From Candidatus Curtissbacteria bacterium RIFCSPLOWO2_02_FULL_40_11 (GTDB taxonomy: Bacteria > Patescibacteriota > Microgenomatia > Curtissbacterales > GWA2-41-24), in the NCBI GenBank assembly GCA_001776505.1, contig MFBV01000014.1, positions 1 to 33,739 on the forward strand: DNA of 33,739 nucleotides. The letters run 5' to 3'. Below are positions 1 through 6,754 of the stretch, piece after piece. Every line of letters begins with the position of its first letter. Positions within the stretch are counted from its first letter, which is position 1. The position numbers and the translations under genes are program-made. Under the pieces are notes generated by a model. That model ran no database searches and was not told the DNA's origin. It saw nothing but the letters and a program-made list of their open reading frames with translations.

Positions 1-729
1 TTAAGAATATTTAATAATAAAGATAAATTTTGGGCGGATTGCGATACTTATAAAGACATAAAATTTGCCGAGAAGAAGCTTTTGGCAAGTTTAACAAAGA
101 GTGCTGATGGAAGCATTTCAAAATTATTTAACAGAAAAATCTCAACTTTTATGACGAAATTTCTTATACATACTCCGCTTACTCCTAATATAATTTCATT
201 TATAATTCCTTTTTTGGCAATATTTACATTTTTCATTTTAGCTATAGGCAGTTATCCGTGGCTTTTAATTGGCGCCTTGATGATCCAATTTTTGTCAATA
301 GTTGATGGAATTGACGGAGAAATGTCCAGGCTTAAATTTATGGGTACTAAATGGGGAAAATGGATTGATCCGATTTTGGATAGGTATGTTGATGCAATAA
401 TAATTGCGGGTATGGCATATGGATATTGGAATATTACCGGTAATAATTTTATCTTACCAATCGCAATTTTTGTAATACTTGCTGATATTCTTCAAGATTA
501 TATGTCTAGTAAATTTGTCGCAATCACTGGAGTAAAATTAATAACAAGTGATATTCCTTTTAAAAGAGATACTCGGCTTTTACTACTTGCGCTTGGAACG
601 ATTACAAATCAAATACTAATTGCATTCATTGTTTTTATTTTGATATCTCAGTATAAGGTAGTAAATCGCTTTATTGCAGCAAAACTGATTACTGAAAAGC
701 AAGTTTCTTCAAGAATTCAACAAGTATAA
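1..729 (+). CDS. CDP-alcohol phosphatidyltransferase, C-terminal part of a probable nucleotidyltransferase fusion (5' partial)
   Basis: The frame is open from base 1, so the gene starts before the window; the TTG at 82 is probably internal. The CDP-alcohol phosphatidyltransferase signature is complete near 310-385: D-x2-DG-x2-SR, then G-x3-D-x3-D (DGEMSR and GKWIDPILD). These residues bind the metals and the CDP-alcohol. About five hydrophobic membrane segments follow from around base 180. The residues before the domain (WADCDTYKDIKFAEKKL) look like the end of a sugar-1-phosphate nucleotidyltransferase. The linker reading GSISKLFNRKIS then PLTPN is what I know from bifunctional inositol-1-phosphate cytidylyltransferase/di-myo-inositol-phosphate synthases. 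The enzyme would therefore make CTP-activated alcohol and couple it to a second polyol or lipid at the membrane. The substrate is not decided by the visible part; a plain phospholipid synthase is the alternative. Confidence 0.8.
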   Translation, partial: LRIFNNKDKFWADCDTYKDIKFAEKKLLASLTKSADGSISKLFNRKISTFMTKFLIHTPLTPNIISFIIPFLAIFTFFILAIGSYPWLLIGALMIQFLSIVDGIDGEMSRLKFMGTKWGKWIDPILDRYVDAIIIAGMAYGYWNITGNNFILPIAIFVILADILQDYMSSKFVAITGVKLITSDIPFKRDTRLLLLALGTITNQILIAFIVFILISQYKVVNRFIAAKLITEKQVSSRIQQV

Positions 730-806
730 ATATTCCCAACACCTTTAAAATTGCAGTAAAACAAATCCAATCCGACCAAGAACTGACAATACATTAAACC
801 CCATAG

Positions 807-835
807 TTGACTTATCTAATTGTAAATGCTATATT
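807..835 (+). promoter_or_regulatory. Promoter of the RRM gene
   Basis: TTGACT (807-812), a 17-bp spacer and TATATT (830-835), preceded by TG one base upstream (extended -10). Predicted transcription start is near 842, which leaves an unusually long leader of about 108 nt before the ATG at 951. It is among the best sigma70-type matches in the window. Confidence 0.7.
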
Positions 836-854
836 TTGGAAACTTAATTTGAGC

Positions 855-899
855 GAGTTAAAAACTCTTTGATACTCGAACAAGAGAAATCTTCGTATC
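855..899 (+). promoter_or_regulatory. Structured 5' leader of the RRM mRNA (two hairpins)
   Basis: Two stem-loops can be read. The first is GAGTT (855-859) with AACTC (863-867). The second is GATAC (871-875) plus GAA (878-880) pairing with TTC (892-894) plus GTATC (895-899), with a 2-nt bulge and an 11-nt loop. They lie between the promoter and the strong ribosome-binding site at 941-946. Long structured leaders are known for cold-shock and RRM genes, so temperature-dependent or autogenous control is a reasonable inference. It is not shown by sequence alone. Confidence 0.45.
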
Positions 900-950
900 G
901 TAAGACTATCAATATATTCTCATTTAGGTTTTTAAAAGAAAGGAGGAAAA

Positions 951-1256
951 ATGACAAAAAGATTATTTGTTGGAAGTCTTTCGTATACAACGACTGCGCA
1001 ACAACTGGAAGATCTATTCTCACAAGTTGGCAAGGTATCTAGCGTTAATTTGATTACAGATAAATTTTCCGGTCAAAGCAAAGGTTTTGCATTTGTTGAG
1101 ATGACAAATGACAAAGAAACAGAAGATGCTATTAAGAAATTTAATGACTTTGAACTTGATGGAAGAAAATTGGTAGTAAATGTGGCAAGACCAAAAGAAG
1201 ACCGTTCAGACCATCAGAGTAGAGGCAACTTTACAAGATCCGGAAAAAACTGGTAA
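951..1256 (+). CDS. Small RRM-domain RNA-binding protein
   Basis: 101 residues, essentially one RNA-recognition motif. RNP2 is at residues 4-9 (RLFVGSLS begins at residue 4) and RNP1 is KGFAFVEM around residues 44-51, with the exposed aromatic residues in place. A short basic, glycine-containing tail (residues 83-101) follows. The family resembles the Rbp proteins of cyanobacteria and other bacteria, which bind single-stranded RNA and are often cold-induced. The ATG at 951 is fixed by a strong AGGAGG at 941-946 with 4 nt spacing. The gene stands alone, with its own promoter at 807-835 and a long leader, so it is probably regulated after transcription. The function is a general RNA chaperone by family, and the targets are unknown. 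Confidence 0.92.
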   Translation: MTKRLFVGSLSYTTTAQQLEDLFSQVGKVSSVNLITDKFSGQSKGFAFVEMTNDKETEDAIKKFNDFELDGRKLVVNVARPKEDRSDHQSRGNFTRSGKNW

Positions 1257-1602
1257 TCCTGGAAGGCTATATTTTTTAATAAAATAGGCTCTTAACTTCG
1301 ACTCAAGAAACGCCGATTAATTGTAATTGTAAACCGCTAAAATGATTGTTAAGAACTGCCAGCAGAAATGCTAGCAATTTAGCTCTTCTTAAGTTCATCG
1401 AATCTGAGATTTTCTGAATCGAATGATCTGAGACTCTTCAGAGTCGATGGCTTCATCGCTGTTATCATTTGAGCAAGCGGGCGAGCCCAACCAGCTCTTG
1501 TTCTCTGTCCATTTTTTGCAGTGCAGAAAAAATTTAGAGCTTTTGCATAAAAAATGTTTGACACCTGCCCAGCTAAATGTAATAGTAAAAATATACCGCT
1601 TT
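1257..1602 (+). other. Non-coding interval with hairpins and imperfect repeats
   Basis: No convincing gene. It holds a hairpin with a GAAA tetraloop (TGCCAGCA 1357-1364, GAAA, TGCTAGCA 1369-1376; one C-A mismatch) and ATCGAAT twice, exactly 21 bp apart (1397 and 1418). It also has a perfect palindrome GACTCTTCAGAGTC (1432-1445) and, around 1473-1487, a GC-rich stretch whose reverse complement resembles the palindromic element in pheT and the pilin gene. An ORF could start at 1447 but its first 52 codons match nothing and overlap a promoter, so I place the next start at 1603. Confidence 0.5.
1558..1586 (+). promoter_or_regulatory. Promoter of the lysozyme-fold protein gene
   Basis: A perfect TTGACA (1558-1563), 17-bp spacer, then AATAGT (1581-1586) preceded by TG one base upstream. 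The predicted start of transcription, near 1593, is about ten bases before the ATG at 1603. This supports that start over the upstream ATG at 1447. Confidence 0.55.
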
Positions 1603-2172
1603 ATGGCTAAAAACTTAGTCTCTTTATTATTGTGGTTTATTTTTACACCTATCTTACTCATTTCGGCGATTTTCATTACCGCTAAACAGAACGCCAACCA
1701 AAGTTCGCTCGAGAATTACGCATCTGTTGCCTCAAACGAATTCGAAATAAACAACAATATCGAGGGCCAAGTCTTAAACGCGGAAATAAGTGATCTAAGA
1801 CCATATACTCTATCTAAGTTCTTAGATAAAACACCTCTGGCCCCTTACTCGGAATACATTGTTGAAGTTTCAGATAAATACGGAATTGATTATCGCTTAA
1901 TACCTGCAATAGCAATGAAAGAATCCGGTGGAGGAGTCACAATTGACCAATCGACCCATAATGCCTGGGGTTGGGAAAACGGTATAACAAACTTTTCTTC
2001 CTGGGAATCGGCAATTGAAACTGTAGGGAAAACTCTGAAAAAAAATTATATAGCAAAAGGTCTTGTAACGCCTGAGCAAATCATGGTTGTTTACGCACCT
2101 CCACAAGTAGAAACGGGCGGCAAGTGGGCACAAGACATTAACCTCTTCTTCTCGCAAATGGAATCACTCTAA
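1603..2172 (+). CDS. Membrane-anchored lysozyme-fold wall hydrolase (lytic transglycosylase/glucosaminidase-like)
   Basis: From the ATG at 1603 the protein has 189 residues. Residues 5-26 form an N-terminal membrane anchor or uncleaved signal (LVSLLLWFIFTPILLISAIF), followed by a linker and a C-terminal domain outside the membrane. That domain contains YRLIPAIAMKESGGG, where the Glu of KES is the likely catalytic acid of a lysozyme-fold enzyme, then NAWGWENGITNF and a C-terminal APPQVETGGKW stretch. I read it as a peptidoglycan hydrolase of the SLT/glucosaminidase superfamily acting on the wall surface. It lies directly before murT-gatD, and the promoter at 2180 separates them. Exact bond specificity cannot be told. 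Confidence 0.72.
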   Translation: MAKNLVSLLLWFIFTPILLISAIFITAKQNANQSSLENYASVASNEFEINNNIEGQVLNAEISDLRPYTLSKFLDKTPLAPYSEYIVEVSDKYGIDYRLIPAIAMKESGGGVTIDQSTHNAWGWENGITNFSSWESAIETVGKTLKKNYIAKGLVTPEQIMVVYAPPQVETGGKWAQDINLFFSQMESL

Positions 2173-2179
2173 TAACCAT

Positions 2180-2208
2180 TAGACTGATAACTTTTTAAGA
2201 GTTAAAAT
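2180..2208 (+). promoter_or_regulatory. Leaderless-type promoter of murT-gatD
   Basis: TAGACT (2180-2185), 17-bp spacer, TAAAAT (2203-2208). The -10 box ends 7 bp before the murT ATG at 2216, so transcription should begin at or within a base or two of the start codon. No Shine-Dalgarno sequence is present. Confidence 0.55.
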
Positions 2209-2215
2209 CACACAG

Positions 2216-3595
2216 ATGGATTTAAGATTCACCATAGCTTTAATAGTCGGTAAATTAACGGCATTCTTACTTATATTAAAAGGGTCCGGCGCAACGGCTG
2301 CACCCGGACTATATGCACTTAATATTGACCCGGACTTTGTAAAAAAATTCTCGCAAAGAGTACACTTCGGCTCAATCATTGTTTCGGGTACAAATGGAAA
2401 AACCACAACATCTCGGCTTATTTACAATTTACTGTCAGAAAAGTATAAGATTATTCACAATAGGCAAGGATCAAATTTACTTCGTGGTCTCGCTTCTACA
2501 TTCATAAATAATTCATCTATTTTGGGTAAATTAGATGCTAACATCGCTCTCTGGGAAGTAGATGAAGCCGTTCTTCCGGAAATTGTTACCAGCACTAACC
2601 CTAAAACTGTCGTACTTTTAAACTTATTCAGGGATCAACTCGATAGATATGGCGAGGTTGATTCTATTCGAAAATCTTGGCAAAAATGGCTCATTAAGAT
2701 TCCGCGATCTACAAATATCATCCTCAATGAGGATGATCCGGGTATAAAATCATTAGAAAAATATGCAAAGGGAAAATCAATTACTTTTGGAATTCAGGAT
2801 AAAGAAATAAAATTGCCAAAGACGATAAACGTTTCAGATATCAAACGTTGCCCAAATTGTGGTTCAAATTTAGAATTTTCTGCGGTTTTCTCCGCCCATA
2901 TTGGGCACTACTATTGCAACTACTGTTCTTTTAGAAGAAAAATCCCGAACGTATCGGCATCAGGCCTAGTTTTTAAAAGGGGATTTAAAACATCTTTGAC
3001 TATAAACATTAATAAGAAAAAATCGAAGCTAAATCTAAATTTACCCGGTCTTTATAATGTTTATAACTTATTGGCAGCAAGCACAGTTTTCCTAACCGAG
3101 AAAATTGACAGCAGTAAACTAATAAGATCACTTCAAAAGTTCTCATCCGCCTTCGGGAGGTATCAAAGTTTTGAGATAAATGGGAAAAAAATAATTATCT
3201 TTCTTATCAAAAACCCTGCAGGTGCGAACGAAGTGTTAAGAACCATATCGCTTGAAGATAATCTGAACATTCTTGCTATTCTCAACGATAAAATTGCAGA
3301 CGGCACGGACGTATCTTGGATTTGGGATACTAATTGGGAAATTATAGCAAGCAAAATTAAAAGTGTTTCAGTCTCGGGTACTCGATCATGGGATCTGGCA
3401 AACAGGCTGAAATATGCAGGGGTTAATTTGAGTAATAAAAATGTTTATAAACAAAATAATTACCCAATTGGGCATATAATTAAAAATATGGGGACTAAAG
3501 ATACTCTATTAATACTACCAACATACACCGCCCTTTTAGAAACTCAAAAAAACCTTAGTAAATTATCTTCACAAGAAAAATGGCACAAAAACTAA
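2216..3595 (+). CDS. murT: Lipid II isoglutaminyl synthase, MurT subunit
   Basis: 459 residues, a Mur-ligase-like protein. The ATP loop is GTNGKTTT (58-65), and the conserved ALWEVDEA (111-118) and NLFRDQLDRYGEVD (136-149) follow. A four-cysteine zinc ribbon (C212, C215, C234, C237) sits inside the central domain, which is characteristic of MurT and absent from ordinary Mur ligases. The C-terminal region matches the MurT-specific (DUF1727) domain. With GatD it amidates the alpha-carboxyl of D-glutamate in lipid II, on the inner face of the membrane, using glutamine and ATP. It overlaps gatD by 16 bp, which implies coupled translation. It indicates a genuine peptidoglycan wall with amidated stem peptides, as in many Gram-positive bacteria. 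Confidence 0.93.
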   Translation: MDLRFTIALIVGKLTAFLLILKGSGATAAPGLYALNIDPDFVKKFSQRVHFGSIIVSGTNGKTTTSRLIYNLLSEKYKIIHNRQGSNLLRGLASTFINNSSILGKLDANIALWEVDEAVLPEIVTSTNPKTVVLLNLFRDQLDRYGEVDSIRKSWQKWLIKIPRSTNIILNEDDPGIKSLEKYAKGKSITFGIQDKEIKLPKTINVSDIKRCPNCGSNLEFSAVFSAHIGHYYCNYCSFRRKIPNVSASGLVFKRGFKTSLTININKKKSKLNLNLPGLYNVYNLLAASTVFLTEKIDSSKLIRSLQKFSSAFGRYQSFEINGKKIIIFLIKNPAGANEVLRTISLEDNLNILAILNDKIADGTDVSWIWDTNWEIIASKIKSVSVSGTRSWDLANRLKYAGVNLSNKNVYKQNNYPIGHIIKNMGTKDTLLILPTYTALLETQKNLSKLSSQEKWHKN

Positions 3596-4359
3596 TATTA
3601 AGAATTTGTTATCTATATCCAGATTTAATGGACACTTACGGCGATATCGGAAACATAATTGCCCTAAAAAAACGCTGCGCCACCAGAAATATAAAAGTTG
3701 AGATAGTTAATAAATCGTTAAACGATAAAATTGAAAAAGATAAGTTCGATTTATTCTTTTTCGGAGGCGGTCAAGATAAAATACAAATTCTTGTTGGAAA
3801 AGACCTACAAAAAAAACGGGAAAATCTTATTAATTCTATAGAAAAGGGCGCCGTTTTATTATCCATATGTGGCGGTTACCAATTACTCCAAAAATACTTT
3901 AGAACAGTTTCCGGAGAAACAATAAAGGGGATCGGCTTGTTCGATGCACACACTGAAGGCTCAGATGAACGCATGATCCAAAACCTATGGATAGATTTAT
4001 CAAAAAATATTAAAGATGAGATCAAGGAAATCTATCCAACAGTTGACAAAAAACAACTAACAACTGACTTAATTGGTTTTGAAAATCATTCCGGCAAAAC
4101 TTATTTAGGCAAAAATCTTAAACCACTAGGAACTGTGATCAAAGGTGCAGGCAACAATGGGGAAGACAAAACAGAAGGTATAAGGTACAAAAACGCTTTT
4201 GGTTGCTATTTGCATGGAGCACTCCTGCCTAAAAACCCTCACTTTGCAGACTATTTAATAGCAAAAGCACTTGAACGACGGTATGGACAAATTAAACTCG
4301 AACCACTTGACGACTCCATCGAATGGCAAGCCCACAAAGCAGCCATCAAACGAACCTAA
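3580..4359 (+). CDS. gatD: Lipid II isoglutaminyl synthase, GatD glutaminase subunit
   Basis: 259 residues, a class I glutamine amidotransferase-like (CobB/CobQ-type) protein. The nucleophile is Cys97 in SICGGYQLL and the catalytic His is probably H212 in CYLHGALLP. The oxyanion segment FFFGGGQDK (59-67) precedes. It hydrolyses glutamine and passes ammonia to MurT. An insertion near residues 153-163 coincides with tandem CAACTRA heptamers in the DNA (4054-4067), so it may be a tolerated repeat expansion in a surface loop. It overlaps murT by 16 bp. No terminator with a T-run follows; the GC-rich tandem repeat at 4380-4435 comes next. Confidence 0.92.
   Translation: MAQKLILRICYLYPDLMDTYGDIGNIIALKKRCATRNIKVEIVNKSLNDKIEKDKFDLFFFGGGQDKIQILVGKDLQKKRENLINSIEKGAVLLSICGGYQLLQKYFRTVSGETIKGIGLFDAHTEGSDERMIQNLWIDLSKNIKDEIKEIYPTVDKKQLTTDLIGFENHSGKTYLGKNLKPLGTVIKGAGNNGEDKTEGIRYKNAFGCYLHGALLPKNPHFADYLIAKALERRYGQIKLEPLDDSIEWQAHKAAIKRT
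4054..4067 (+). repeat. Heptamer repeat (CAACTRA x2) inside gatD
   Basis: CAACTAA (4054-4060) and CAACTGA (4061-4067), preceded by a related TTGACAA-like stretch and followed by C. The same unit, as AACTGAC, is repeated three times in the pilin leader at 28109-28129, so this is a dispersed unit. It is coding here. Confidence 0.4.
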
Positions 4360-4379
4360 ACCTTAACAAACTACCTCAT

Positions 4380-4435
4380 GTGTCTACCTGCCACACACCG
4401 GGGGTGGTTTAACCGGGGGTGGTTTAAATAGACAC
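4380..4435 (+). repeat. GC-rich 15-bp tandem duplication framed by an inverted repeat
   Basis: ACCGGGGGTGGTTTA occurs twice back to back (4397-4411, 4412-4426), both copies perfect. The pair is bracketed by GTGTCTA (4380-4386) and TAGACAC (4429-4435), which can pair. It is sharply richer in G than its surroundings. It lies in the 220-bp gap after gatD. It may be a transcript-end structure or a member of a dispersed repeat family; there is no T-run, so a classical terminator is not supported. Confidence 0.6.
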
Positions 4436-4540
4436 CTAAGCACTAACAAAAGTATCGGTTTAATAATTTAAATCATCAAACTATCAGCACAAGTTAAAAT
4501 TTGGTAAAATTCATTCAAAAACCAAGGTGGCGAAAGAACA

Positions 4541-4557
4541 TCCCTATAAAATAGGGA
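4541..4557 (+). promoter_or_regulatory. Perfect hairpin upstream of tRNA-Leu, overlapping a possible -10 box
   Basis: TCCCTAT (4541-4547), AAA loop, ATAGGGA (4551-4557). The same bases contain TATAAA (4545-4550), which could be the tRNA promoter -10 (start near 4557, tRNA at 4580). No good -35 is seen. Whether it acts as DNA palindrome, promoter or RNA stem cannot be decided. Confidence 0.3.
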
Positions 4558-4579
4558 GTGACAAACACGGAAAAAACAA

Positions 4580-4664
4580 ACCCGGGTGGTGAAATTGGCA
4601 GACACGCTGGTTTTAGGAACCAGTGCTCCAAAAGAGCTTGGGAGTTCGAATCTCCCCCCGGGTA
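4580..4664 (+). tRNA. tRNA-Leu (anticodon UAG)
   Basis: An 85-nt class II cloverleaf. The acceptor is ACCCGGG (4580-4586) with CCCGGGT (4657-4663) and discriminator A4664. The anticodon stem is CTGGT/ACCAG with loop TTTAGGA, giving anticodon TAG. The long variable arm has a GCTC/GAGC stem. The T arm is GGGAG-TTCGAAT-CTCCC. The 3' CCA is not encoded (CAG follows), so a CCA-adding enzyme is needed. It reads CUN leucine codons. Confidence 0.95.
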
Positions 4665-4748
4665 CAGAGGTGAGTTTATCCTGATTCAATCGAGGAATCC
4701 ACTTGTCGGCACTTGCTTATTACTGCTTGAGCTAGAGATAAACTTCTG

Positions 4749-4765
4749 TTTGATTTAAAATCAAA
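4749..4765 (+). promoter_or_regulatory. Palindrome overlapping the -10 box of the gene at 4769
   Basis: TTTGATTT and AAATCAAA form a perfect 17-bp inverted repeat around a central A (4757). It contains TAAAAT (4756-4761), whose end is 7 bp before the ATG at 4769, the usual leaderless spacing in this window. A clear -35 is missing, so the palindrome could be an operator or activator site. That role is inferred. Confidence 0.4.
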
Positions 4766-4768
4766 GTA

Positions 4769-5602
4769 ATGCATAGTATTTACGCTAAAAGCTTAAAGCC
4801 TAAAGCCAAACGCTTGGTATATTTCTCTATATTCATAATCATGCTTTTAGCCTTCAGCATTAAGCATTCAGCCAACACCTACGGCCAAACTCCTTTTGAA
4901 AAGACTAAAGAGGAATACTCAATCCAGCTAAAAAAATATAATCTTGCAAGAAATAATTATTTAACGAAAAAAGCAAACTATGAAGCATTTAAAACGGCTA
5001 CGGCAAAAAAAGAAACATTTGAAAGTACCAAAAGTTACCTTATTGAGATTAATTTTCTATTAGCAGATAAGCTGCGACTAGTAAAAGAATACGGAAATTC
5101 TATTGATTGGGAAAATTCAAATTACAACAAGAATGAATTATTGACACTTTTAGATGAAGAACTAAGCTATCTTCAAAACCATTGGGCTGATGTAGATAAA
5201 ACTACTGCCCTTGAACAACTTCCGCCCTTAGCTCAAGAATTAAAAGACAGACTCAATACAACAATAGTTGCTAAAACGGACAAAAATATAGGCGCCTATG
5301 AACTTGTCAGCACGGAACGAGCGCACGCAAATTCTAATAGCCTAACGCAACAAATTAAAAATTATATTAATCCGCTATCAAACGATAACAATAGGGCAAT
5401 AATTAATAATTGGGATTCGGAAATTGACTCTGTTAATCAAAATATACAGCTAGATATCGATAAAGCAAAATTAGAATTCGAAAAAATTTCAATTGAAAGA
5501 AAATCATCAAGAGTTAACAACGTTATCGAAGCTACTAAAGGAGCCAGAGCAGAATTGGAAAAATCTTTAGATCTATATAGAGAAATTTTACGAATAATAT
5601 GA
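4769..5602 (+). CDS. Secreted or membrane-anchored coiled-coil protein of unknown function
   Basis: 277 residues. A basic N-terminus (KSLKPKAKR) is followed by one hydrophobic segment (about residues 17-32, ending near HSANTYG), which looks like a signal peptide or anchor. The rest is lysine- and glutamate-rich, predicted mainly helical and coiled coil, with no cysteine and no catalytic motif I recognise. It overlaps the next gene by four bases (ATGA at 5599), so the two are co-translated and may work together at the cell surface. The N-terminal codons are built of 7-bp repeat units (4779-4813 and 4843-4877), which suggests the signal region has been remodelled by repeats. No function is proposed. 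Confidence 0.75.
   Translation: MHSIYAKSLKPKAKRLVYFSIFIIMLLAFSIKHSANTYGQTPFEKTKEEYSIQLKKYNLARNNYLTKKANYEAFKTATAKKETFESTKSYLIEINFLLADKLRLVKEYGNSIDWENSNYNKNELLTLLDEELSYLQNHWADVDKTTALEQLPPLAQELKDRLNTTIVAKTDKNIGAYELVSTERAHANSNSLTQQIKNYINPLSNDNNRAIINNWDSEIDSVNQNIQLDIDKAKLEFEKISIERKSSRVNNVIEATKGARAELEKSLDLYREILRII
4779..4877 (+). repeat. Two opposed heptamer tracts in the signal-peptide region
   Basis: The first tract (4779-4813) has five 7-bp units ending in GC, for example TTAAAGC and CTAAAGC. The second (4843-4877) has five 7-bp units beginning with GC, for example GCTTTTA and GCATTCA. TAAAAGC (4786) and GCTTTTA (4843) are exact reverse complements, so the tracts are inverted relative to each other and could fold back. 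Both are inside the coding sequence. Confidence 0.55.
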
Positions 5603-6036
5603 AGAGTCAAGAAATAAATACGATGGAAGGTGAAATTCTGACAGAAGAAAACCTCCCTGAAGATGAAAAACCCAAAGTTAAAAACCCAAAGTTAAAAACC
5701 CAAAGGAAATTTTCGCTTCCAAGCTTCAATAGCTTATTAATAAAAATAGAAAATCTACCAAACATATTAAAAAACCCGAGATTTATTATAATTTTCAGCC
5801 TTATTCTTATCATCCCATTTATTTATATTGCTTTCACATTACTAGGCTCTAAACCAACTTCCCAAACACCGGCTGAAAATCCGGCGCCCGAAATATTGAA
5901 CCCAAGCCCACCTATAGATAAGAAACTCCAAGATATCGAAAACAAAATAAAATCACTTCAAACAGAGGTTGATCTTCTGGATGCAAATTTAGTTGAGTTA
6001 GCCTTACCCGAAGTTGATCTGAATATCAAGTTCTAG
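5599..6036 (+). CDS. Single-pass membrane protein with coiled-coil tail, unknown function
   Basis: 145 residues. An acidic then lysine-rich cytoplasmic part (residues 1-55) is followed by one membrane segment (about 63-83, FIIIFSLILIIPFIYIAFTL). A proline-rich stalk and a short heptad-like helix then end in LDLNIKF-type sequence. It is coupled to the preceding gene by a 4-bp ATGA overlap. The lysine-rich part contains a 14-bp tandem DNA repeat (5671-5705). I do not recognise the family. A scaffold or anchor for the preceding coiled-coil protein is possible but only suggested by the coupling. Confidence 0.72.
   Translation: MKSQEINTMEGEILTEENLPEDEKPKVKNPKLKTQRKFSLPSFNSLLIKIENLPNILKNPRFIIIFSLILIIPFIYIAFTLLGSKPTSQTPAENPAPEILNPSPPIDKKLQDIENKIKSLQTEVDLLDANLVELALPEVDLNIKF
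5671..5705 (+). repeat. 14-bp tandem repeat (2.5 copies) in coding sequence
   Basis: CCCAAAGTTAAAAA at 5671-5684 and 5685-5698, then CCCAAAG at 5699-5705. The period is two heptamers and not a multiple of three, so the protein copies are read in different frames. Confidence 0.6.
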
Positions 6037-6047
6037 GCTCACTTTTT

Positions 6048-6076
6048 TTGACTTTAGGCACGAATTAATGTAAAAT
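6048..6076 (+). promoter_or_regulatory. Leaderless-type promoter of the gene at 6086
   Basis: TTGACT (6048-6053), 17-bp spacer, TAAAAT (6071-6076). The -10 ends nine bases before the ATG, so the expected leader is only about 3 nt and there is no ribosome-binding site. Confidence 0.65.
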
Positions 6077-6085
6077 GTTACCTAA

Positions 6086-6709
6086 ATGAATAATCCAAAA
6101 ATAGCACAGCAGGCTGCGATAAACGCGGTTAAAATAGCCAGAGAACCTCTAGAAATTCTAAGATCTCAAGTAGCAAAACCTCTTGTTGAAGAATTTGGCA
6201 ATGAACTGGAATCTTTTTTTGGAGCACCAAGGGGAATACGCAGTCGAGATCAAGCCTTAGCTCAAGAAGAATTAAATAGAGCTCGGCAAAAACAAGAACT
6301 GGAAAAATCAGAGGTTAGTGATAATAATCAATCCGAACAGCAGGCAAGAGAACTAGCATTCGCAATGAAGCAGGAATATGCAAAATACGAATCAAAAACT
6401 GATAGGCATCAAACTCAACTCAGGCAAGAAATGGTTGAACTTCAAGAAGAAATTGCTAAGCTTGCAAAAACAACGGGAGTTGACACTAAAGTCCATATGC
6501 AAAACCCAACTAAAAAGATCGGAATTATCGATATCAAATTCTTAACTAAAATTATTACTTTTTTGAGATTAAAAGCAGAAGAATCTAAAAGCGCAAAAGA
6601 CCTGCAAGCACAAAGACAAAATTCAAAAAGGGCAACAGGCATGCTCGCTTGGGTTTCCGGAAAACAAATGAAGGTTCACGAACAAGGAACCTTACATCTT
6701 CAAGGATAA
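6086..6709 (+). CDS. Lineage-specific coiled-coil protein (resembles DUF5660)
   Basis: 207 residues, soluble and highly charged. There is a long helical or coiled-coil middle (about 65-155), a basic segment, and a conserved-looking end reading ATGMLAWVSGKQMKVHEQG. I associate that end with DUF5660, a family of unknown function found in Patescibacteria; this is recall, not a search. There is no signal peptide or membrane segment. The gene has its own leaderless promoter and is followed by tRNA-Val. The fixed C-terminal motif and its restriction to this radiation suggest a structural or regulatory role, which remains unknown. Confidence 0.75.
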   Translation: MNNPKIAQQAAINAVKIAREPLEILRSQVAKPLVEEFGNELESFFGAPRGIRSRDQALAQEELNRARQKQELEKSEVSDNNQSEQQARELAFAMKQEYAKYESKTDRHQTQLRQEMVELQEEIAKLAKTTGVDTKVHMQNPTKKIGIIDIKFLTKIITFLRLKAEESKSAKDLQAQRQNSKRATGMLAWVSGKQMKVHEQGTLHLQG

Positions 6710-6715
6710 AAATAG

Positions 6716-6753
6716 TTGATTGTTTCAAGTTTATTGTTTATAGTTCACAATTA
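6716..6753 (+). promoter_or_regulatory. tRNA-Val promoter embedded in a heptamer tract
   Basis: TTGATT (6716-6721), 17-bp spacer, TATAGT (6739-6744) gives a start near 6751, just before the tRNA at 6755. The same bases form 7-bp units: ATTGTTT (6719, 6733), CAAGTTT (6726), ATAGTTC (6740). The repeat therefore supplies the promoter elements. Confidence 0.5.
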
Positions 6754-6754
6754 A

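Noticed and set aside
82-84. TTG start for the phosphatidyltransferase
   Set aside because: The frame is open to base 1 and the upstream residues look like the end of a nucleotidyltransferase, so the start is outside the window.
1447-1602. N-terminal extension of the lysozyme-fold protein from the ATG at 1447
   Set aside because: The 52 added residues look random, contain no signal sequence before the real membrane anchor, and overlap a consensus promoter (1558-1586).
4558-4758. Open frame running through tRNA-Leu
   Set aside because: It is read across a complete tRNA gene and shows no protein-like pattern.
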